A DNA stretch of 64,000 bases from an uncultured Oscillibacter sp. (GCA_910584995.1 CAJUDW010000006.1:17220-81219), one strand, 5' to 3'; shown: positions 8,816-18,453, counted from the first letter of the stretch. Notes: a model not told the origin generated them from the sequence alone. Numbers and translations are program-made.

Positions 8816-11800
8816 TCACGCCGGGCCTTTTTTCAGTCGGATTGTCTTGATCTCAAAGGGCCGGAACCGCAGGCGGATGCGGTTTTGCTCCACAGGCAGC
8901 GGGGCCGCGGGTTCTTCGATCAGATTGGTCTCCTCCGCCTGGCCGTACCCGTCCCGCAGGAGGATATCGCAGGCCGCCGTTGTGCGTTTGCTCTCATACA
9001 GCCGCAGAACCAGATCGCCGCTGCCGTCCTCCGCCCGCTTCACCGTATCCAGGATGATATCAGGGTTGGACAGTTCCAGGAAAGACCGGCTGCCGCTGCC
9101 CGGCGTTACCGGCACGGGGACATTGAGTTCATACGCCTCCCTGACCACGTCGCAGGCCAGGAAACTGCCGTTCCAGAAGGTGAACGCATAGGTAAAGCAG
9201 TGCTCCCCCATATCCGCCTCCATATCCGGGATTTTAGGGGCCCGCAGCAGGGTCAGCGCAATGGCGCCCTCTTCGGCGGAGACCCCGTACTTGCAGTCGT
9301 TCAGGACCGCCGCGCCGCGTCCCTCCTCACAGAGGGCGGTGTACTTGTGGTTCACCACCTCAAAGCGATCCTTGTCATACTGCCGGGAACGGTGCGTAGG
9401 CCGCTTCAGGTATCCGAACTGGATCTCATGCAGCGCATCCGTAGTCTGGATGGCAGTGGGAAACGCCACCTTCAACAGCTTGTGGTGCTCATGCCAATCC
9501 ACCGTAACGGCAAATTCCACCCGCCGCTGTCCCCGCCGCAGCGTAATATCCTGAGACAGCACAGAACGGCTGAACCGTTTTTCCACGCGGATTGTCTGAA
9601 ACAGCGGGCCGTTTTCCTTCCAGGAGATCGCGGTCTCCCCGCCGCAGGCCGCCGGCATTTCCGGATAGATGTGGTCGATATCCCAGGCCTCGTACCGTAC
9701 CGGGGTGTCCCGGTACAGGCGGAATTCGTTGCCCGGCCCGGACAGGAGTTCGCCCCCCGTTTCCAGATCCAGGACGGAGGCCAGGCGGCCCTCCCCGTCC
9801 AGCCGGATCCGCACATATTCATTTTCCAGGACGAAGGGCGTATCTTCCGCCTCCTCCGCCGGTCCTGTCCCGGTTCCCGGGAGGGGCTGGATTGACCGGC
9901 AGCCGCAGGGCGGCAGCTCCACTTCCGCCACGGCTCCCCCGCCGGTTACCTGGCAGGGCAGCGGGTTCCCGTTTTCATCCGCGGCCCCGCAGCATCCCTC
10001 CGGCAGGGCCGCCAGCACCGTCCTGGGCCAGGAGAGGGAATTCCAGAGCGTCATATGGTCTCCGGCAGCCAGCTTTTCCTGGGCCTGCCGGGCCAGCAGC
10101 GCGCTCTCCCGCAGGATCTCCCCGTGATCCGCCCGCGCCTCCTGACAGACCCGGTGGATAGATGCTCCCGGCAGGATGTCATGGAATTGGTTGAACAGCA
10201 GCTTTTTCCACAGCCGCTCCATCTGTCCCCCGGTTTCCAGCCCCGCCCAGGCGCCCCAGAAGTCCGCCTCCCGCAGGGCAAATTCGCAGGCGCGGTTCCC
10301 CTTTTTGATCGCTGCCTGGGAGGTATACGTCCCCCGGTGGCACTGGAAATAGAGTTCACCCACATAGCGGTTTTTCGTCCCCTGGGCCTCAATGTGCGCA
10401 AAGAATTCCCCCAGTGACGAAACCCGCATCCGGGGCATCCCCTCCAGATCTTCCATCCGGCGCATGAATTCCACATGATCCCGCACCGGTCCGCCGCCCC
10501 CGTCGCCGTAGCCGAAGGGGTAGAGGAACGTGTCGATGTCCTCCTTCTGGCTGCGATCCTCGTCCCAGCGGGTGATGACCGTCCCCGGATCCAGGAGGGC
10601 GTTGTTCTTTTTGAAAATATGGGTCAGGATCCGCGTCCCGTCGATACCCTCCCACTGGAAGATATTGTACGGGAAGGGCTCCCCGCCGTTATAGTTGCGG
10701 ATGATTTTCTGGGTGGCAAAATACCGGACGCCGCATCCCCGCATAATCTGGGGCAGCGCCGCAGAAAACCCGAAGCAATCCGGCAGCCAGACTGTCCGGC
10801 TGTCGGTATCCAGTTCGTCCCGGTAAAACCGGCGGCCGTACATGATCTGCCGGATCAGGCTCTCCCCGCCTGGCAGGTTCGTGTCACATTCCACCCATAC
10901 GGCGCCGTCGGCAAATATGCGGCCCTGGGCCATTTTCTCCCGCATCCGCCCGTAAAGTTCCGGATAGTGCTCTTTCAGCGCCAGATACAGGGGCGGTTCA
11001 CACCACAAAAAACGGTATGCAGGATATTCCTCCAGCAGCGCCAGCTGGTTGGAAACCGTCCTGGCGCTTTTCCTCCGGGTCTCCTGCCAGGGCCAAAGCC
11101 AGGCCAAATCCAGGTGGGACTGCCCGAACATATGCATTACCGGCGCGGTGGAACCGTTATGGCACCCAAGGGCCTCCGCCAGGCACTCCCTGGCGCGGCG
11201 GAAGGAGGCGTTCCGCCCCTCCTCTGTCTCCTGCTCAAAATCGGCGGCCAGGGCGGCGTCCCGCAGGGCCCGGTCAACCTTCTGCCAGCGCAGGGAATTC
11301 CGATCCAGCTTCTCCCGCAGCTGCCAAAGCGTCCGCCAATCCATCCACAGCTGGTACGCGTCCTCGTTCCATATGCCAAATGTGGAGCGTCCCACTTCCA
11401 CCTGGGGGCCCTCCGGAACCGGCACGGTAACGGTTCCCGGCGGGCATGGGACACCGTTTTCCAATCGGGGGCCGTGTCCCGCATAACTCTCCGCCAGGAT
11501 GCGGAAGGTCTCCCCACCCTTCGCGCTTTCCGCCAGCAGGATTTCCGTATGCTCCCGATCCCGCGCGCCGGCGGCCTGCCCATTCAGCCAGACAAGCGCC
11601 TCTCCGCCCATGTCCAGCCGCAGGACAACCCGCCTGCCGGCAGCGGACGGCGGCAGCGTCACCCGGCCGCGAAACCATCCGTATTCCCACATGCTCCCCC
11701 ACGCCGTCCCCACGGGATACAGCGAAAAGACGCGCGCCTCCGCTTCTTCCGGCGTAAGCTGCGCGGCAGTGGCAAAGCCCTCCAGCGGAATCTCCCCCAG

Positions 11801-11875
11801 GGGGCGGTAAAAGTATTCCGGAAGCTCGTCCATCCAGATCCGCATCCGCTGTTCCCACTCCGGCGTAAAATTCAT
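8816..11875 (-). CDS. Glycoside hydrolase family 38 alpha-mannosidase
   Basis: A 1019-residue enzyme matching full-length bacterial GH38 alpha-mannosidases. A jelly-roll sugar-binding N-terminal region (FRGRVTLPPSAAGRRVVLRL) precedes the catalytic barrel, which starts at MFGQSHLDLAWLWPW with the zinc-binding His and Asp. The nucleophile Asp lies in VWLPDCFGFSAALPQI. A C-terminal beta-sandwich follows (FGYLKRPTHRSRQYD). There is no signal peptide, so the substrate is taken up first. The start at 11875 overlaps the GDPD stop as ATGA behind GGGGAGGT. It releases alpha-linked mannose or a similar sugar from imported oligosaccharide. Confidence 0.9.
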   Translation of the reverse strand: MNFTPEWEQRMRIWMDELPEYFYRPLGEIPLEGFATAAQLTPEEAEARVFSLYPVGTAWGSMWEYGWFRGRVTLPPSAAGRRVVLRLDMGGEALVWLNGQAAGARDREHTEILLAESAKGGETFRILAESYAGHGPRLENGVPCPPGTVTVPVPEGPQVEVGRSTFGIWNEDAYQLWMDWRTLWQLREKLDRNSLRWQKVDRALRDAALAADFEQETEEGRNASFRRARECLAEALGCHNGSTAPVMHMFGQSHLDLAWLWPWQETRRKSARTVSNQLALLEEYPAYRFLWCEPPLYLALKEHYPELYGRMREKMAQGRIFADGAVWVECDTNLPGGESLIRQIMYGRRFYRDELDTDSRTVWLPDCFGFSAALPQIMRGCGVRYFATQKIIRNYNGGEPFPYNIFQWEGIDGTRILTHIFKKNNALLDPGTVITRWDEDRSQKEDIDTFLYPFGYGDGGGGPVRDHVEFMRRMEDLEGMPRMRVSSLGEFFAHIEAQGTKNRYVGELYFQCHRGTYTSQAAIKKGNRACEFALREADFWGAWAGLETGGQMERLWKKLLFNQFHDILPGASIHRVCQEARADHGEILRESALLARQAQEKLAAGDHMTLWNSLSWPRTVLAALPEGCCGAADENGNPLPCQVTGGGAVAEVELPPCGCRSIQPLPGTGTGPAEEAEDTPFVLENEYVRIRLDGEGRLASVLDLETGGELLSGPGNEFRLYRDTPVRYEAWDIDHIYPEMPAACGGETAISWKENGPLFQTIRVEKRFSRSVLSQDITLRRGQRRVEFAVTVDWHEHHKLLKVAFPTAIQTTDALHEIQFGYLKRPTHRSRQYDKDRFEVVNHKYTALCEEGRGAAVLNDCKYGVSAEEGAIALTLLRAPKIPDMEADMGEHCFTYAFTFWNGSFLACDVVREAYELNVPVPVTPGSGSRSFLELSNPDIILDTVKRAEDGSGDLVLRLYESKRTTAACDILLRDGYGQAEETNLIEEPAAPLPVEQNRIRLRFRPFEIKTIRLKKGPA

Positions 11876-12558
11876 AAATACCTCCCCGCCGCAAAGGGGC
11901 CGCCGCAGGCAGCCCTCTGCTCCACGGCATACCTCACATGGTTTGTGGTCAAATAAGCAATGCCCATCCACAAGAGGGTACAAATCGCATCTTGTTCGTC
12001 CACCGTCCAGCAGGACAGCGGAATCCCCGCGCCGGAGAGCAACCGCAGCGTCTCCGGCGTCAGCATATCATAGGAAATATTGTAGCCGCCGAATATGTCC
12101 GCTGCATGGTCCCGGTAATGTTCCACCATCTGCTCCGCATCCGCCCTGGACAGCTTTCCCTCCGGGCCGATACTGCACAGAAGTTCCGCATTCTGAAAAT
12201 ACCGGTATTGTCCCTTTCCCTGTTCCAGATCCGGATCGAATTCCCCTGTAAAAATAATTCTGGACTCCAGATCCATCTTCCGGATCGTCTCCAGCGCATA
12301 GGGCAGCACTTCCGGCTCCTTGAGATCGCAGTTGATCTCCGCATTGCAGCCGCAGAACAGGCCCAAAGCCTGCTCCAGCGTCAGATATGTATGCAGCCTG
12401 CCGGTGTCCAGCATATCGTGGGAAAGCCATACTACGCCGTCCAACAGGCGCAGATCCAATTCCACCACGTCCGCTCCCAGCCGGATGGCCGTTTCAATCC
12501 CCTCCCTGGAACCGGGAGGAGTCCCTTCGCATCCCGCATGTGCAGTTATCTTTGTCAT
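11872..12558 (-). CDS. Glycerophosphodiester phosphodiesterase-family protein
   Basis: A 228-residue GDPD-fold protein that cleaves phosphodiesters such as glycerophosphodiesters. It starts TKITAHAGCEG, where family members usually have HRG, so the Arg of the active-site loop is replaced by Ala. The metal and acid residues in GADVVELDLRLLDGV and VWLSHDM remain. CWTVDE near the end is typical of the family. It is cytoplasmic, since no signal peptide is visible. It is translationally coupled to the GH38 gene by an ATGA overlap. The His-Ala-Gly variant makes activity on ordinary glycerophosphodiesters uncertain. Confidence 0.8.
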   Translation of the reverse strand: MTKITAHAGCEGTPPGSREGIETAIRLGADVVELDLRLLDGVVWLSHDMLDTGRLHTYLTLEQALGLFCGCNAEINCDLKEPEVLPYALETIRKMDLESRIIFTGEFDPDLEQGKGQYRYFQNAELLCSIGPEGKLSRADAEQMVEHYRDHAADIFGGYNISYDMLTPETLRLLSGAGIPLSCWTVDEQDAICTLLWMGIAYLTTNHVRYAVEQRAACGGPFAAGRYL

Positions 12559-12652
12559 ATAGTCGCTCCATTAAAATGCGGCGGGGAAATACCTTCGTAC
12601 TTCCCCGCCGCAGACATCCAGTTTCAGGTGCAGGCACCGAAAACCGCAGTGG

Positions 12653-14023
12653 TTACTGGGCGGCAATCCACTCGTCGATTTCCTTCTGCGCGCTTGCCAG
12701 AACTGTGGCGGGATCCTTGCCGTTCAGCGTCACTTCCTCAACGGCGGTTGTCAGGATGCCGCGGGCCTGCGTGCCGCGATAGACCCAGCGGGGCGTCCAG
12801 AGATACTGGGTAGTATCCAGCACCGCGGTGATATTCGCGTCGTCCTTTACGCCGTCAAACTCCATGGCCGCCTTAATCACAGGCAGGCCCTCATGCCGCT
12901 GGTTCTCCCAGAAATACTTGGCAAAGAATTCGCTGCCAGTGAACTTGAGATACTCCCATGCCGCGTCCTTTACCTTGCTGGAAGCCGCGATAACCACGGG
13001 ACTCCCGGCGAACATGCCGCCCATACCGGCATCTTTGTTGATGAACAGGCGGGAAACGCCGTAGCGCTCGCTCAGGCCCTGGACATTGATGTTATTGATG
13101 GTGGCAGGGTTGCAGCGGACATTTATGGCAATGTTGTTCTCCGCAGTCCCGAACAGTTCGCCGCCCTGATTGGCCATAACGCCGTCCGGCGCATAAGTGT
13201 TCAGCTTCACCAGGGTCTCCATCGCCTTCTTCATGCTCTCGGTGTCAAAGTTCACGGTCATCTCGCTGGCGCGGTTACCGGTTCCCCAGGTGCCGCCGTA
13301 ATACTCGTTCAGATTCATCACGGTGTCGCCGCCGTCGGTGCCCTTGTGATAGATGCCGTAGTTGTGTTCGCCGGTGACGGGGTTGGTCCCGGTCATTTTG
13401 GCGGCCTTCTCCAAAATCTCCTCAACCGTGGGCTCCTCGGAAAGGTATTCCACGCCCCACTGGTCAAAGATCTGCTTATCATAGGTGATGAACCGGGTGT
13501 CGCCAATCATGGGGAGACCGTAAATCTGCACCTCCTGATCCTCCGGGCCCACCGTCTTCCAGCCGTCAACCTGGCCGTCGATGTACACGGAGAGGTCATA
13601 GCCGTCCTTGTCGATATAGGGCTGGAGGGGTTCCAGCAGGCCCTGTTCCGCCAGGGCGGAAATGCCGGGTGCCTGATAGACGTCCGCCTCGCCGGAGATC
13701 ATCATGGACTGCGTTTTCTTCTGGTAGTCGTCCCAGCCCATGTAGATAAATTCCAGGTCAATGTCCTCGTGGAGTTTTTCAAACTCCTCCTCCAGGATAT
13801 GGCAGCCCTTCAGGCTGGCGCCGGAGACAGGGTCGGTGAAATCCTCCTGCTTGAAGTCGCCAATCAGCTGCACTTTCAGCACCGTTTTCTGGGAAGAGCC
13901 GGTCTGTGCCGTGCCCTGGTTCCCGCCCTGAGCCGCGTCCGGTTTGGAGCCACAGCCCGCCAGCAGGCCGGTCACCATCAAGGCCGTAAGGAGCAGTGCC
14001 AAGAAACGAGTACGCTTTTTCAT
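12653..14023 (-). CDS. ABC transporter sugar-binding lipoprotein (family 1 extracellular solute-binding)
   Basis: 456 residues. An N-terminal lipoprotein signal peptide (KKRTRF, hydrophobic stretch, lipobox LLAGC) is followed by a mature domain with the usual cluster 1 binding-protein features, for example FIYMGWDDYQKKTQSMMISG and GDTRFITYDKQIF. It is anchored outside the membrane and delivers an oligosaccharide or glycerophosphodiester to the two permeases encoded just upstream in the transcript. An AAAGGAAA site precedes the ATG. The presence of GDPD and GH38 genes downstream suggests a UgpB- or oligosaccharide-like ligand. Confidence 0.88.
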   Translation of the reverse strand: MKKRTRFLALLLTALMVTGLLAGCGSKPDAAQGGNQGTAQTGSSQKTVLKVQLIGDFKQEDFTDPVSGASLKGCHILEEEFEKLHEDIDLEFIYMGWDDYQKKTQSMMISGEADVYQAPGISALAEQGLLEPLQPYIDKDGYDLSVYIDGQVDGWKTVGPEDQEVQIYGLPMIGDTRFITYDKQIFDQWGVEYLSEEPTVEEILEKAAKMTGTNPVTGEHNYGIYHKGTDGGDTVMNLNEYYGGTWGTGNRASEMTVNFDTESMKKAMETLVKLNTYAPDGVMANQGGELFGTAENNIAINVRCNPATINNINVQGLSERYGVSRLFINKDAGMGGMFAGSPVVIAASSKVKDAAWEYLKFTGSEFFAKYFWENQRHEGLPVIKAAMEFDGVKDDANITAVLDTTQYLWTPRWVYRGTQARGILTTAVEEVTLNGKDPATVLASAQKEIDEWIAAQ

Positions 14024-14078
14024 AATCCAATTTTCCTTTCTTGTTTTTCATTTTCAACAGAGTACCCTGTTAAAAAAC

Positions 14079-14954
14079 TCATTCACCCTTCACGCCGCTC
14101 AGCGCGATAGACTGGATAATGTACTTTTGCAGAAGCAGGAACACAATCAGCACCGGGATAATCCCCATGAAGGCCACGCACATGGTGCTTCCCGCCGCCC
14201 GCGTGCCGCCTTCGTAGGAAAAGGCTGAGATGAAGATAGGCACGGTGCGGGTCTCGGTGCCGGTCAGGATGACCAGAGGCCACAGGAAGCTGTTCCAGCT
14301 GTCCATAAATTTCAGGATGGCAATGGTGGCCATAATGGGCGTTGACAGCGGCAGATACACCTGGGCAAACACCCGCAGGGGGCCGGCGCCGTCAATCCGC
14401 GCCGCCTCGCCCAGGCTGTCGGGCAGCTTACTGAAAAAGTTCCGGGCAAGCATCAGGCCGAAGCCGTCGATGATGTTGGGCAGGATCAGGGGCAGGAAAT
14501 TGTTGGTCAGGCCCAGATTGGCGAACATCTTGAACATGGGGATCATGCGGGTCTCAAAGGGGATCATCATGGTGCAGAGGATAATGGTAAAAATCAGGTT
14601 TTTCCCCCGGAAGCGCCCCTTTGCCAGGGCGTATCCGCCCAGCATGACCGCAACCATATTCACCGCCACGGAGAACACGGCGATAACCAGGGAGTTCCGG
14701 TACGCCTTGAGCAGCGCCCCATTTTCCGTGATGATTTTAAAGTTGAACCAGGAGGGGTTTTTCACAATAAAGGACGGCGGGAACGGCGGCTGCACGTTGG
14801 CGTACCGTTCAAAGGACACTACCGTCATCCACACAAAGGGCAGGATAAACAGCAGCCCCACCAGCGCAAGGCAGCAGAAGATAATGGCATTGGAAATCTG
14901 CGTGCGTTTTTTGTAACCCGCCGCGGCAGCCTCTTTTCCTTGCAGGCGTTTCAT
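14079..14954 (-). CDS. ABC sugar permease, MalG/UgpE-like
   Basis: A 291-residue inner-membrane permease with six predicted helices. The cytoplasmic EAA loop that docks the ATPase is visible as EAARIDGAGPLRVFAQVYLP. The N-terminal segment KKRTQISNAIIFCCLALVGL starts the first helix. The ATG overlaps the stop of the other permease (TGATG), so the pair is translationally coupled. It forms the second half of the channel for the binding lipoprotein encoded next to it. Confidence 0.88.
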   Translation of the reverse strand: MKRLQGKEAAAAGYKKRTQISNAIIFCCLALVGLLFILPFVWMTVVSFERYANVQPPFPPSFIVKNPSWFNFKIITENGALLKAYRNSLVIAVFSVAVNMVAVMLGGYALAKGRFRGKNLIFTIILCTMMIPFETRMIPMFKMFANLGLTNNFLPLILPNIIDGFGLMLARNFFSKLPDSLGEAARIDGAGPLRVFAQVYLPLSTPIMATIAILKFMDSWNSFLWPLVILTGTETRTVPIFISAFSYEGGTRAAGSTMCVAFMGIIPVLIVFLLLQKYIIQSIALSGVKGE

Positions 14955-15840
14955 CAGTCCTTACCTCCCGTAATCTTCAGATTCAGAAGCGTGAAGGCCA
15001 GAATGATGACAAACAGAACACAGGCGGACGCGGATGCGACGCCGAATTCATAGTTGCCAAAACCACGCTCATAGATAAAGCCGACAATCGTGTGCAGGCT
15101 GCGGGCGGGGGAGCCGGTAAGCCCGCCCAGCGCGTACACCTCGGTAAACCGCTGCATCCCGTTAATCCAGCCCATGATAATCAGGACCGCGAAGGCGCTG
15201 CGCATCTGCGGGAGCGTGATATAGAGATGGGCGTGCCAGCGGTCGCAGCCGTCCACGTAGGCCGCCTCGTAGTGCTCCTGGGAAATCGTCTGCAAATAGG
15301 CCAGGAAAATGATGACGTTAAAGCCCATACTGCGCCAGACGCTCAGAATCACCGCGCCGAACCGGGCGGTCACGCCGTTTTCCAGCCAGGACACCGAGCC
15401 CACGCCGAACAGGGATAAAAACGCGTTCAGAATACCGTTTGGATGCAGGACAAACAGGAAGAGGGCGCCTGCGGCAATCGCCGGCGTGATGTAGGGAATG
15501 AAAAAGAGCGCTTTCAGGAAATTCTTCCCCTTCTCAATGGAGTTGATGGCCAGCGCAATCAGGAACCCCAGGGGGATGGCGATCAGCAGCTGGAAGAAGG
15601 TGATGAAAAACGTGTTGAAAATGGCAAGCCTGAAGGTGTCGTTGCTTAGGATGTACTGGTAATTTGCCAGACCCTTGAAGGTTTCCATCGTGCCGTTGGA
15701 CTTGAAAAACTCAAACGGAAAACCTCAAAAATAGGGTATGCCATGAAAAGCAGGATGCCAATCAGCGTAGGCAACAAAAACAAATACCAGATCAAAGCGG
15801 TCGAACGCCGCGCGAGCGTGCGTGTGCGCTCCTTTTTCAT
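14954..15840 (-). pseudogene. ABC sugar permease, MalF/UgpA-like, with an apparent frameshift
   Basis: Two adjacent frames together encode one MalF-type permease. 15840 to about 15710 gives MKKERTRTLARR, a first helix (LIWYLFLLPTLIGILLFMAY) and PIFEVFRLSF. From about 15705 a different frame continues FFKSNGTMETFKGLANYQYI and runs to an intact EAA loop (EAAYVDGCDRWHAHLYITLP). The break falls in a run of five A on the plus strand (15705-15709). One more base would restore the frame. It may be a real inactivating mutation, phase variation in a homopolymer, or a sequencing error. The rest of the gene shows no decay. Confidence 0.75.
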
Positions 15841-15984
15841 CTGTACCCCCTCCTAAAAAATCCGGCATACATGCCGGTTTTGTGAACCGCAGAAACGCCC
15901 GAAGGATTTTTTGCGGCCCGCGTTTTCTTGAAAAAGATTGTACCTTGCCGCAATTTGATTTTCCTGCCTCCTTGTTGTCAGTTG

Positions 15985-16012
15985 ATTGCAAAATGTTGAC
16001 AGATTGCAAAAT
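15985..16012. promoter_or_regulatory. Direct-repeat operator candidate between the ABC operon and araC-type gene
   Basis: Two direct copies of ATTGCAAAAT start 18 bases apart (15985 and 16003). The 13-base form ATTGCAAAATGTT of the first copy recurs as an exact inverted match at 16941-16953, upstream of the ATPase gene. Tandem direct repeats of this spacing are typical AraC-family binding sites. Confidence 0.5.
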
Positions 16013-16023
16013 CGTGCTAAAAT
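15996..16023 (+). promoter_or_regulatory. Promoter of the AraC-type regulator gene
   Basis: TTGACA (15996-16001), 16-base spacer, TAAAAT (16018-16023), 53 bases upstream of the start codon. The second direct repeat lies inside the spacer, so the regulator may control its own gene. Confidence 0.5.
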
Positions 16024-16076
16024 AAGATCTGCCGCACTGGCATCCCTATCGCTTATCCGGAGTAGGAGGTTTCACG

Positions 16077-16913
16077 ATGAATTCACAAGATTTCCCCCTT
16101 ATGCTGTTGGGCCTGGGGTGGGAACGGGCCGATCCGACCCGCCTGCTGGAGACATTTTCCCGCAACTATTACCGCGTCCATTTTATCACCGGCGGCACCG
16201 GCTACTACCGCACAATCGACGAAACAACCCTGCTGGCCGAGAGCGAAGGGTTCGTAATCTTCCCCGGCGAGACGCCTCAGTACTATCCCCACGAGGACCG
16301 CCCATGGGAATATTTCTGGATGGCCATCCGCGGGAAAGAGATGGAATCTCTCCTCTCCGGCTGCGATCTTTCCCGGGCCGCCCCCATGTTCCGCAGCCCC
16401 GGGCCCATGGGAGAAATGCGCCGGATTCTCGCGGACGTGTGTGCCACCTCTATTATTCCCGCGGCGGTTGACCAGCTATTCCCCTATTATTTGCGGGATT
16501 TTTTCAAAAATATAGAACCTTTTTCAAAAAAATCCAAAAAGAACTCCGTCTACTTCGAACAGTGCCTGTCCTACATTGCCGACCATTATGACAGCGCGGT
16601 TACCGTGCAGGACATCGCGGACTCCATCAATATTGACCGGACGTATCTCTACAAATTATTCAAAAAGCATCTGGGCATTTCGCCTCAGGCCTACCTGCTG
16701 AACTACCGGATCGACAAAGCCTGCGATCTCCTGCGCACCACCGCCCGCAGTGTTACGGACATTGCCTACAGCGTCGGGTTCCGCGATTATTCCGACTTTT
16801 CCCGGCAGTTCAAAGCGCACCGGAAAATCAGCCCCACCACGTACCGCCAGATGAACGGGAAAACGGACGAGGAAACACTTCTGGGCGCCGCCCCTCTTCC
16901 CACCGGTGTGTAA
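16077..16913 (+). CDS. AraC-family transcriptional regulator of the glycan locus
   Basis: 278 residues: an N-terminal cupin-like sensor (FVIFPGETPQYYPHEDRPWE) and a C-terminal double helix-turn-helix domain. The HTH pair is DIADSINIDRTYLYKLFKKH and SVTDIAYSVGFRDYSDFSRQ. It is transcribed divergently from the ABC/glycosidase operon, the usual position for a local sugar-responsive activator. An AGGAGG site precedes the ATG. The direct repeats at 15985-16012 and the inverted match at 16941-16953 are candidate binding sites. Confidence 0.85.
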   Translation: MNSQDFPLMLLGLGWERADPTRLLETFSRNYYRVHFITGGTGYYRTIDETTLLAESEGFVIFPGETPQYYPHEDRPWEYFWMAIRGKEMESLLSGCDLSRAAPMFRSPGPMGEMRRILADVCATSIIPAAVDQLFPYYLRDFFKNIEPFSKKSKKNSVYFEQCLSYIADHYDSAVTVQDIADSINIDRTYLYKLFKKHLGISPQAYLLNYRIDKACDLLRTTARSVTDIAYSVGFRDYSDFSRQFKAHRKISPTTYRQMNGKTDEETLLGAAPLPTGV

Positions 16914-17262
16914 ATTCGCAATATTTTGCATTTAACAGGAAACATTTTGCAATGTTCTCCAGAACACAAACTGCTATGCTCTTGGTAGACATATTCCTGC
17001 CAAGAGCATTTCCTTCTGAAAATATGTGCGGACCCCCAGCAGTTTCCGCCCCGGAAGAGCGCACACCCTTTTCCAAAAATTGTTTCATTCCAGCTGCGGC
17101 AATTCACTCCACTTCATGGATCGCCGGGGCAAACCAAAAGGAGGATCGTTTCCCGCGGGCTTGCGGTGCGGCAGTGTGGAGACCTGCCGCAAAGCGCCGG
17201 TTCCTTGCGGCCCGGCGCGAGATATGCGGAAGCGGAGGCTCCCATGTCAAAGCCCAGACATC
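16914..17262 (+). promoter_or_regulatory. Intergenic region with shared operator, upstream of the ATPase gene
   Basis: No gene is visible here. GCAATATTTTGCAT (16918-16931) and AACATTTTGCAAT (16941-16953) lie near the left end. The second is the exact reverse complement of the 13-base element at 15985-15997. This suggests the AraC-type regulator also controls the ATPase gene. I found no consensus -10/-35 pair. Confidence 0.4.
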
Positions 17263-18453
17263 ATGGCAAAAGTCGTACTGAAAAACATCAAAAAGGTCTA
17301 CCCCAATACCGAGGCAAAAAAGAGGGGGAAAAAAGCGCAGCCCGCGTCCGACGAGAAAAAGGCCAACCTGCAAATCACGGACGAGGGCGTTGTTGCCGTC
17401 CAGGAATTCAGCCTGGACATCCAGGATCGGGAGTTCATCGTGCTGGTTGGCCCCTCCGGCTGCGGCAAATCCACCACACTCCGCATGGTTGCGGGCCTGG
17501 AGGAAATCAGCGACGGCGAACTGTACATCGGGGATCACCTGGTCAACGACGTGGCCCCCAAGGACCGCGATATCGCAATGGTCTTTCAGAACTACGCCCT
17601 GTACCCCCATATGACTGTCTATGAAAATATGGCCTTTTCCCTAAAACTGAAAAAGACCGGCAAGGAAGAGATCGATCAAAAGGTCCGGGAGGCGGCTGAA
17701 ATCCTGGGCATTACGCAGTATCTGGATCGGAAGCCCAAGGCCCTGTCCGGCGGCCAGCGCCAGCGCGTAGCCATCGGCCGGGCAATCGTGCGCAACCCCC
17801 AGGTGCTGCTGATGGACGAACCCCTTTCCAATCTGGACGCGAAACTCCGCAACCAGATGCGCGCGGAACTGATCAAACTCCTCTCCCGGATTGACACGAC
17901 CTTCATCTATGTGACCCACGATCAGACGGAGGCCATGACGCTGGGCGACCGCATCGTCATCATGCGCGACGGGTTCATCCAGCAAATCGGCACCCCCCAG
18001 GCTGTGTTCGATCATCCCACCAACCTGTTTGTGGCCGGGTTCATCGGCACGCCGCAGATGAACTTTTTCCACAACGCCCGCCTTGTCAAGACAGACGGCG
18101 TCTACGGGGTAGAACTGCTGGGCAGGACAATCCCCCTCACCGCCTCCCAGCAAGCCGTGCTCACGCAGAAGGCGCAGCCGGAGGGCAGCGTGATCGTAGG
18201 CGTCCGTCCCGTGCATCTGACGATTACGGGAAAAGATACCGGAGAAGGGTTCCCCGCCTCTGTGGACGTCTCCGAAATGATGGGCAGCGAACTCCATCTG
18301 CATATGAACGCCAATAATCAGGATATCGTCGGCATCATCCCCACCGCGGGGCTGAACCTGAACGAAGTCCGCAGCGGGAACGCCGTCTATTTCAATTTTG
18401 ACGCCTCCCTCATCCATCTGTTTGATCCCGTTACGGAGCAAAACCTGATTTGA
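17263..18453 (+). CDS. Sugar ABC transporter ATPase, MsmX/UgpC/MalK-like
   Basis: A 396-residue ATPase with Walker A GPSGCGKSTT, signature ALSGGQRQRVAIGRAI, Walker B VLLMDEPLSNLD and switch His in IYVTHDQTEA. A C-terminal regulatory OB domain (GVRPVHLTI) is typical of carbohydrate importers. About 30 extra charged residues (EAKKRGKKAQPASDEKKA) sit before strand 2. The start is uncertain: MAKVVLKNIKKVYP at 17263 fits the family, but the nearest GGAGG is about 25 bases away, and an in-frame ATG at 17224 is possible. It energises the adjacent permeases and perhaps other sugar importers. Confidence 0.88.
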   Translation: MAKVVLKNIKKVYPNTEAKKRGKKAQPASDEKKANLQITDEGVVAVQEFSLDIQDREFIVLVGPSGCGKSTTLRMVAGLEEISDGELYIGDHLVNDVAPKDRDIAMVFQNYALYPHMTVYENMAFSLKLKKTGKEEIDQKVREAAEILGITQYLDRKPKALSGGQRQRVAIGRAIVRNPQVLLMDEPLSNLDAKLRNQMRAELIKLLSRIDTTFIYVTHDQTEAMTLGDRIVIMRDGFIQQIGTPQAVFDHPTNLFVAGFIGTPQMNFFHNARLVKTDGVYGVELLGRTIPLTASQQAVLTQKAQPEGSVIVGVRPVHLTITGKDTGEGFPASVDVSEMMGSELHLHMNANNQDIVGIIPTAGLNLNEVRSGNAVYFNFDASLIHLFDPVTEQNLI

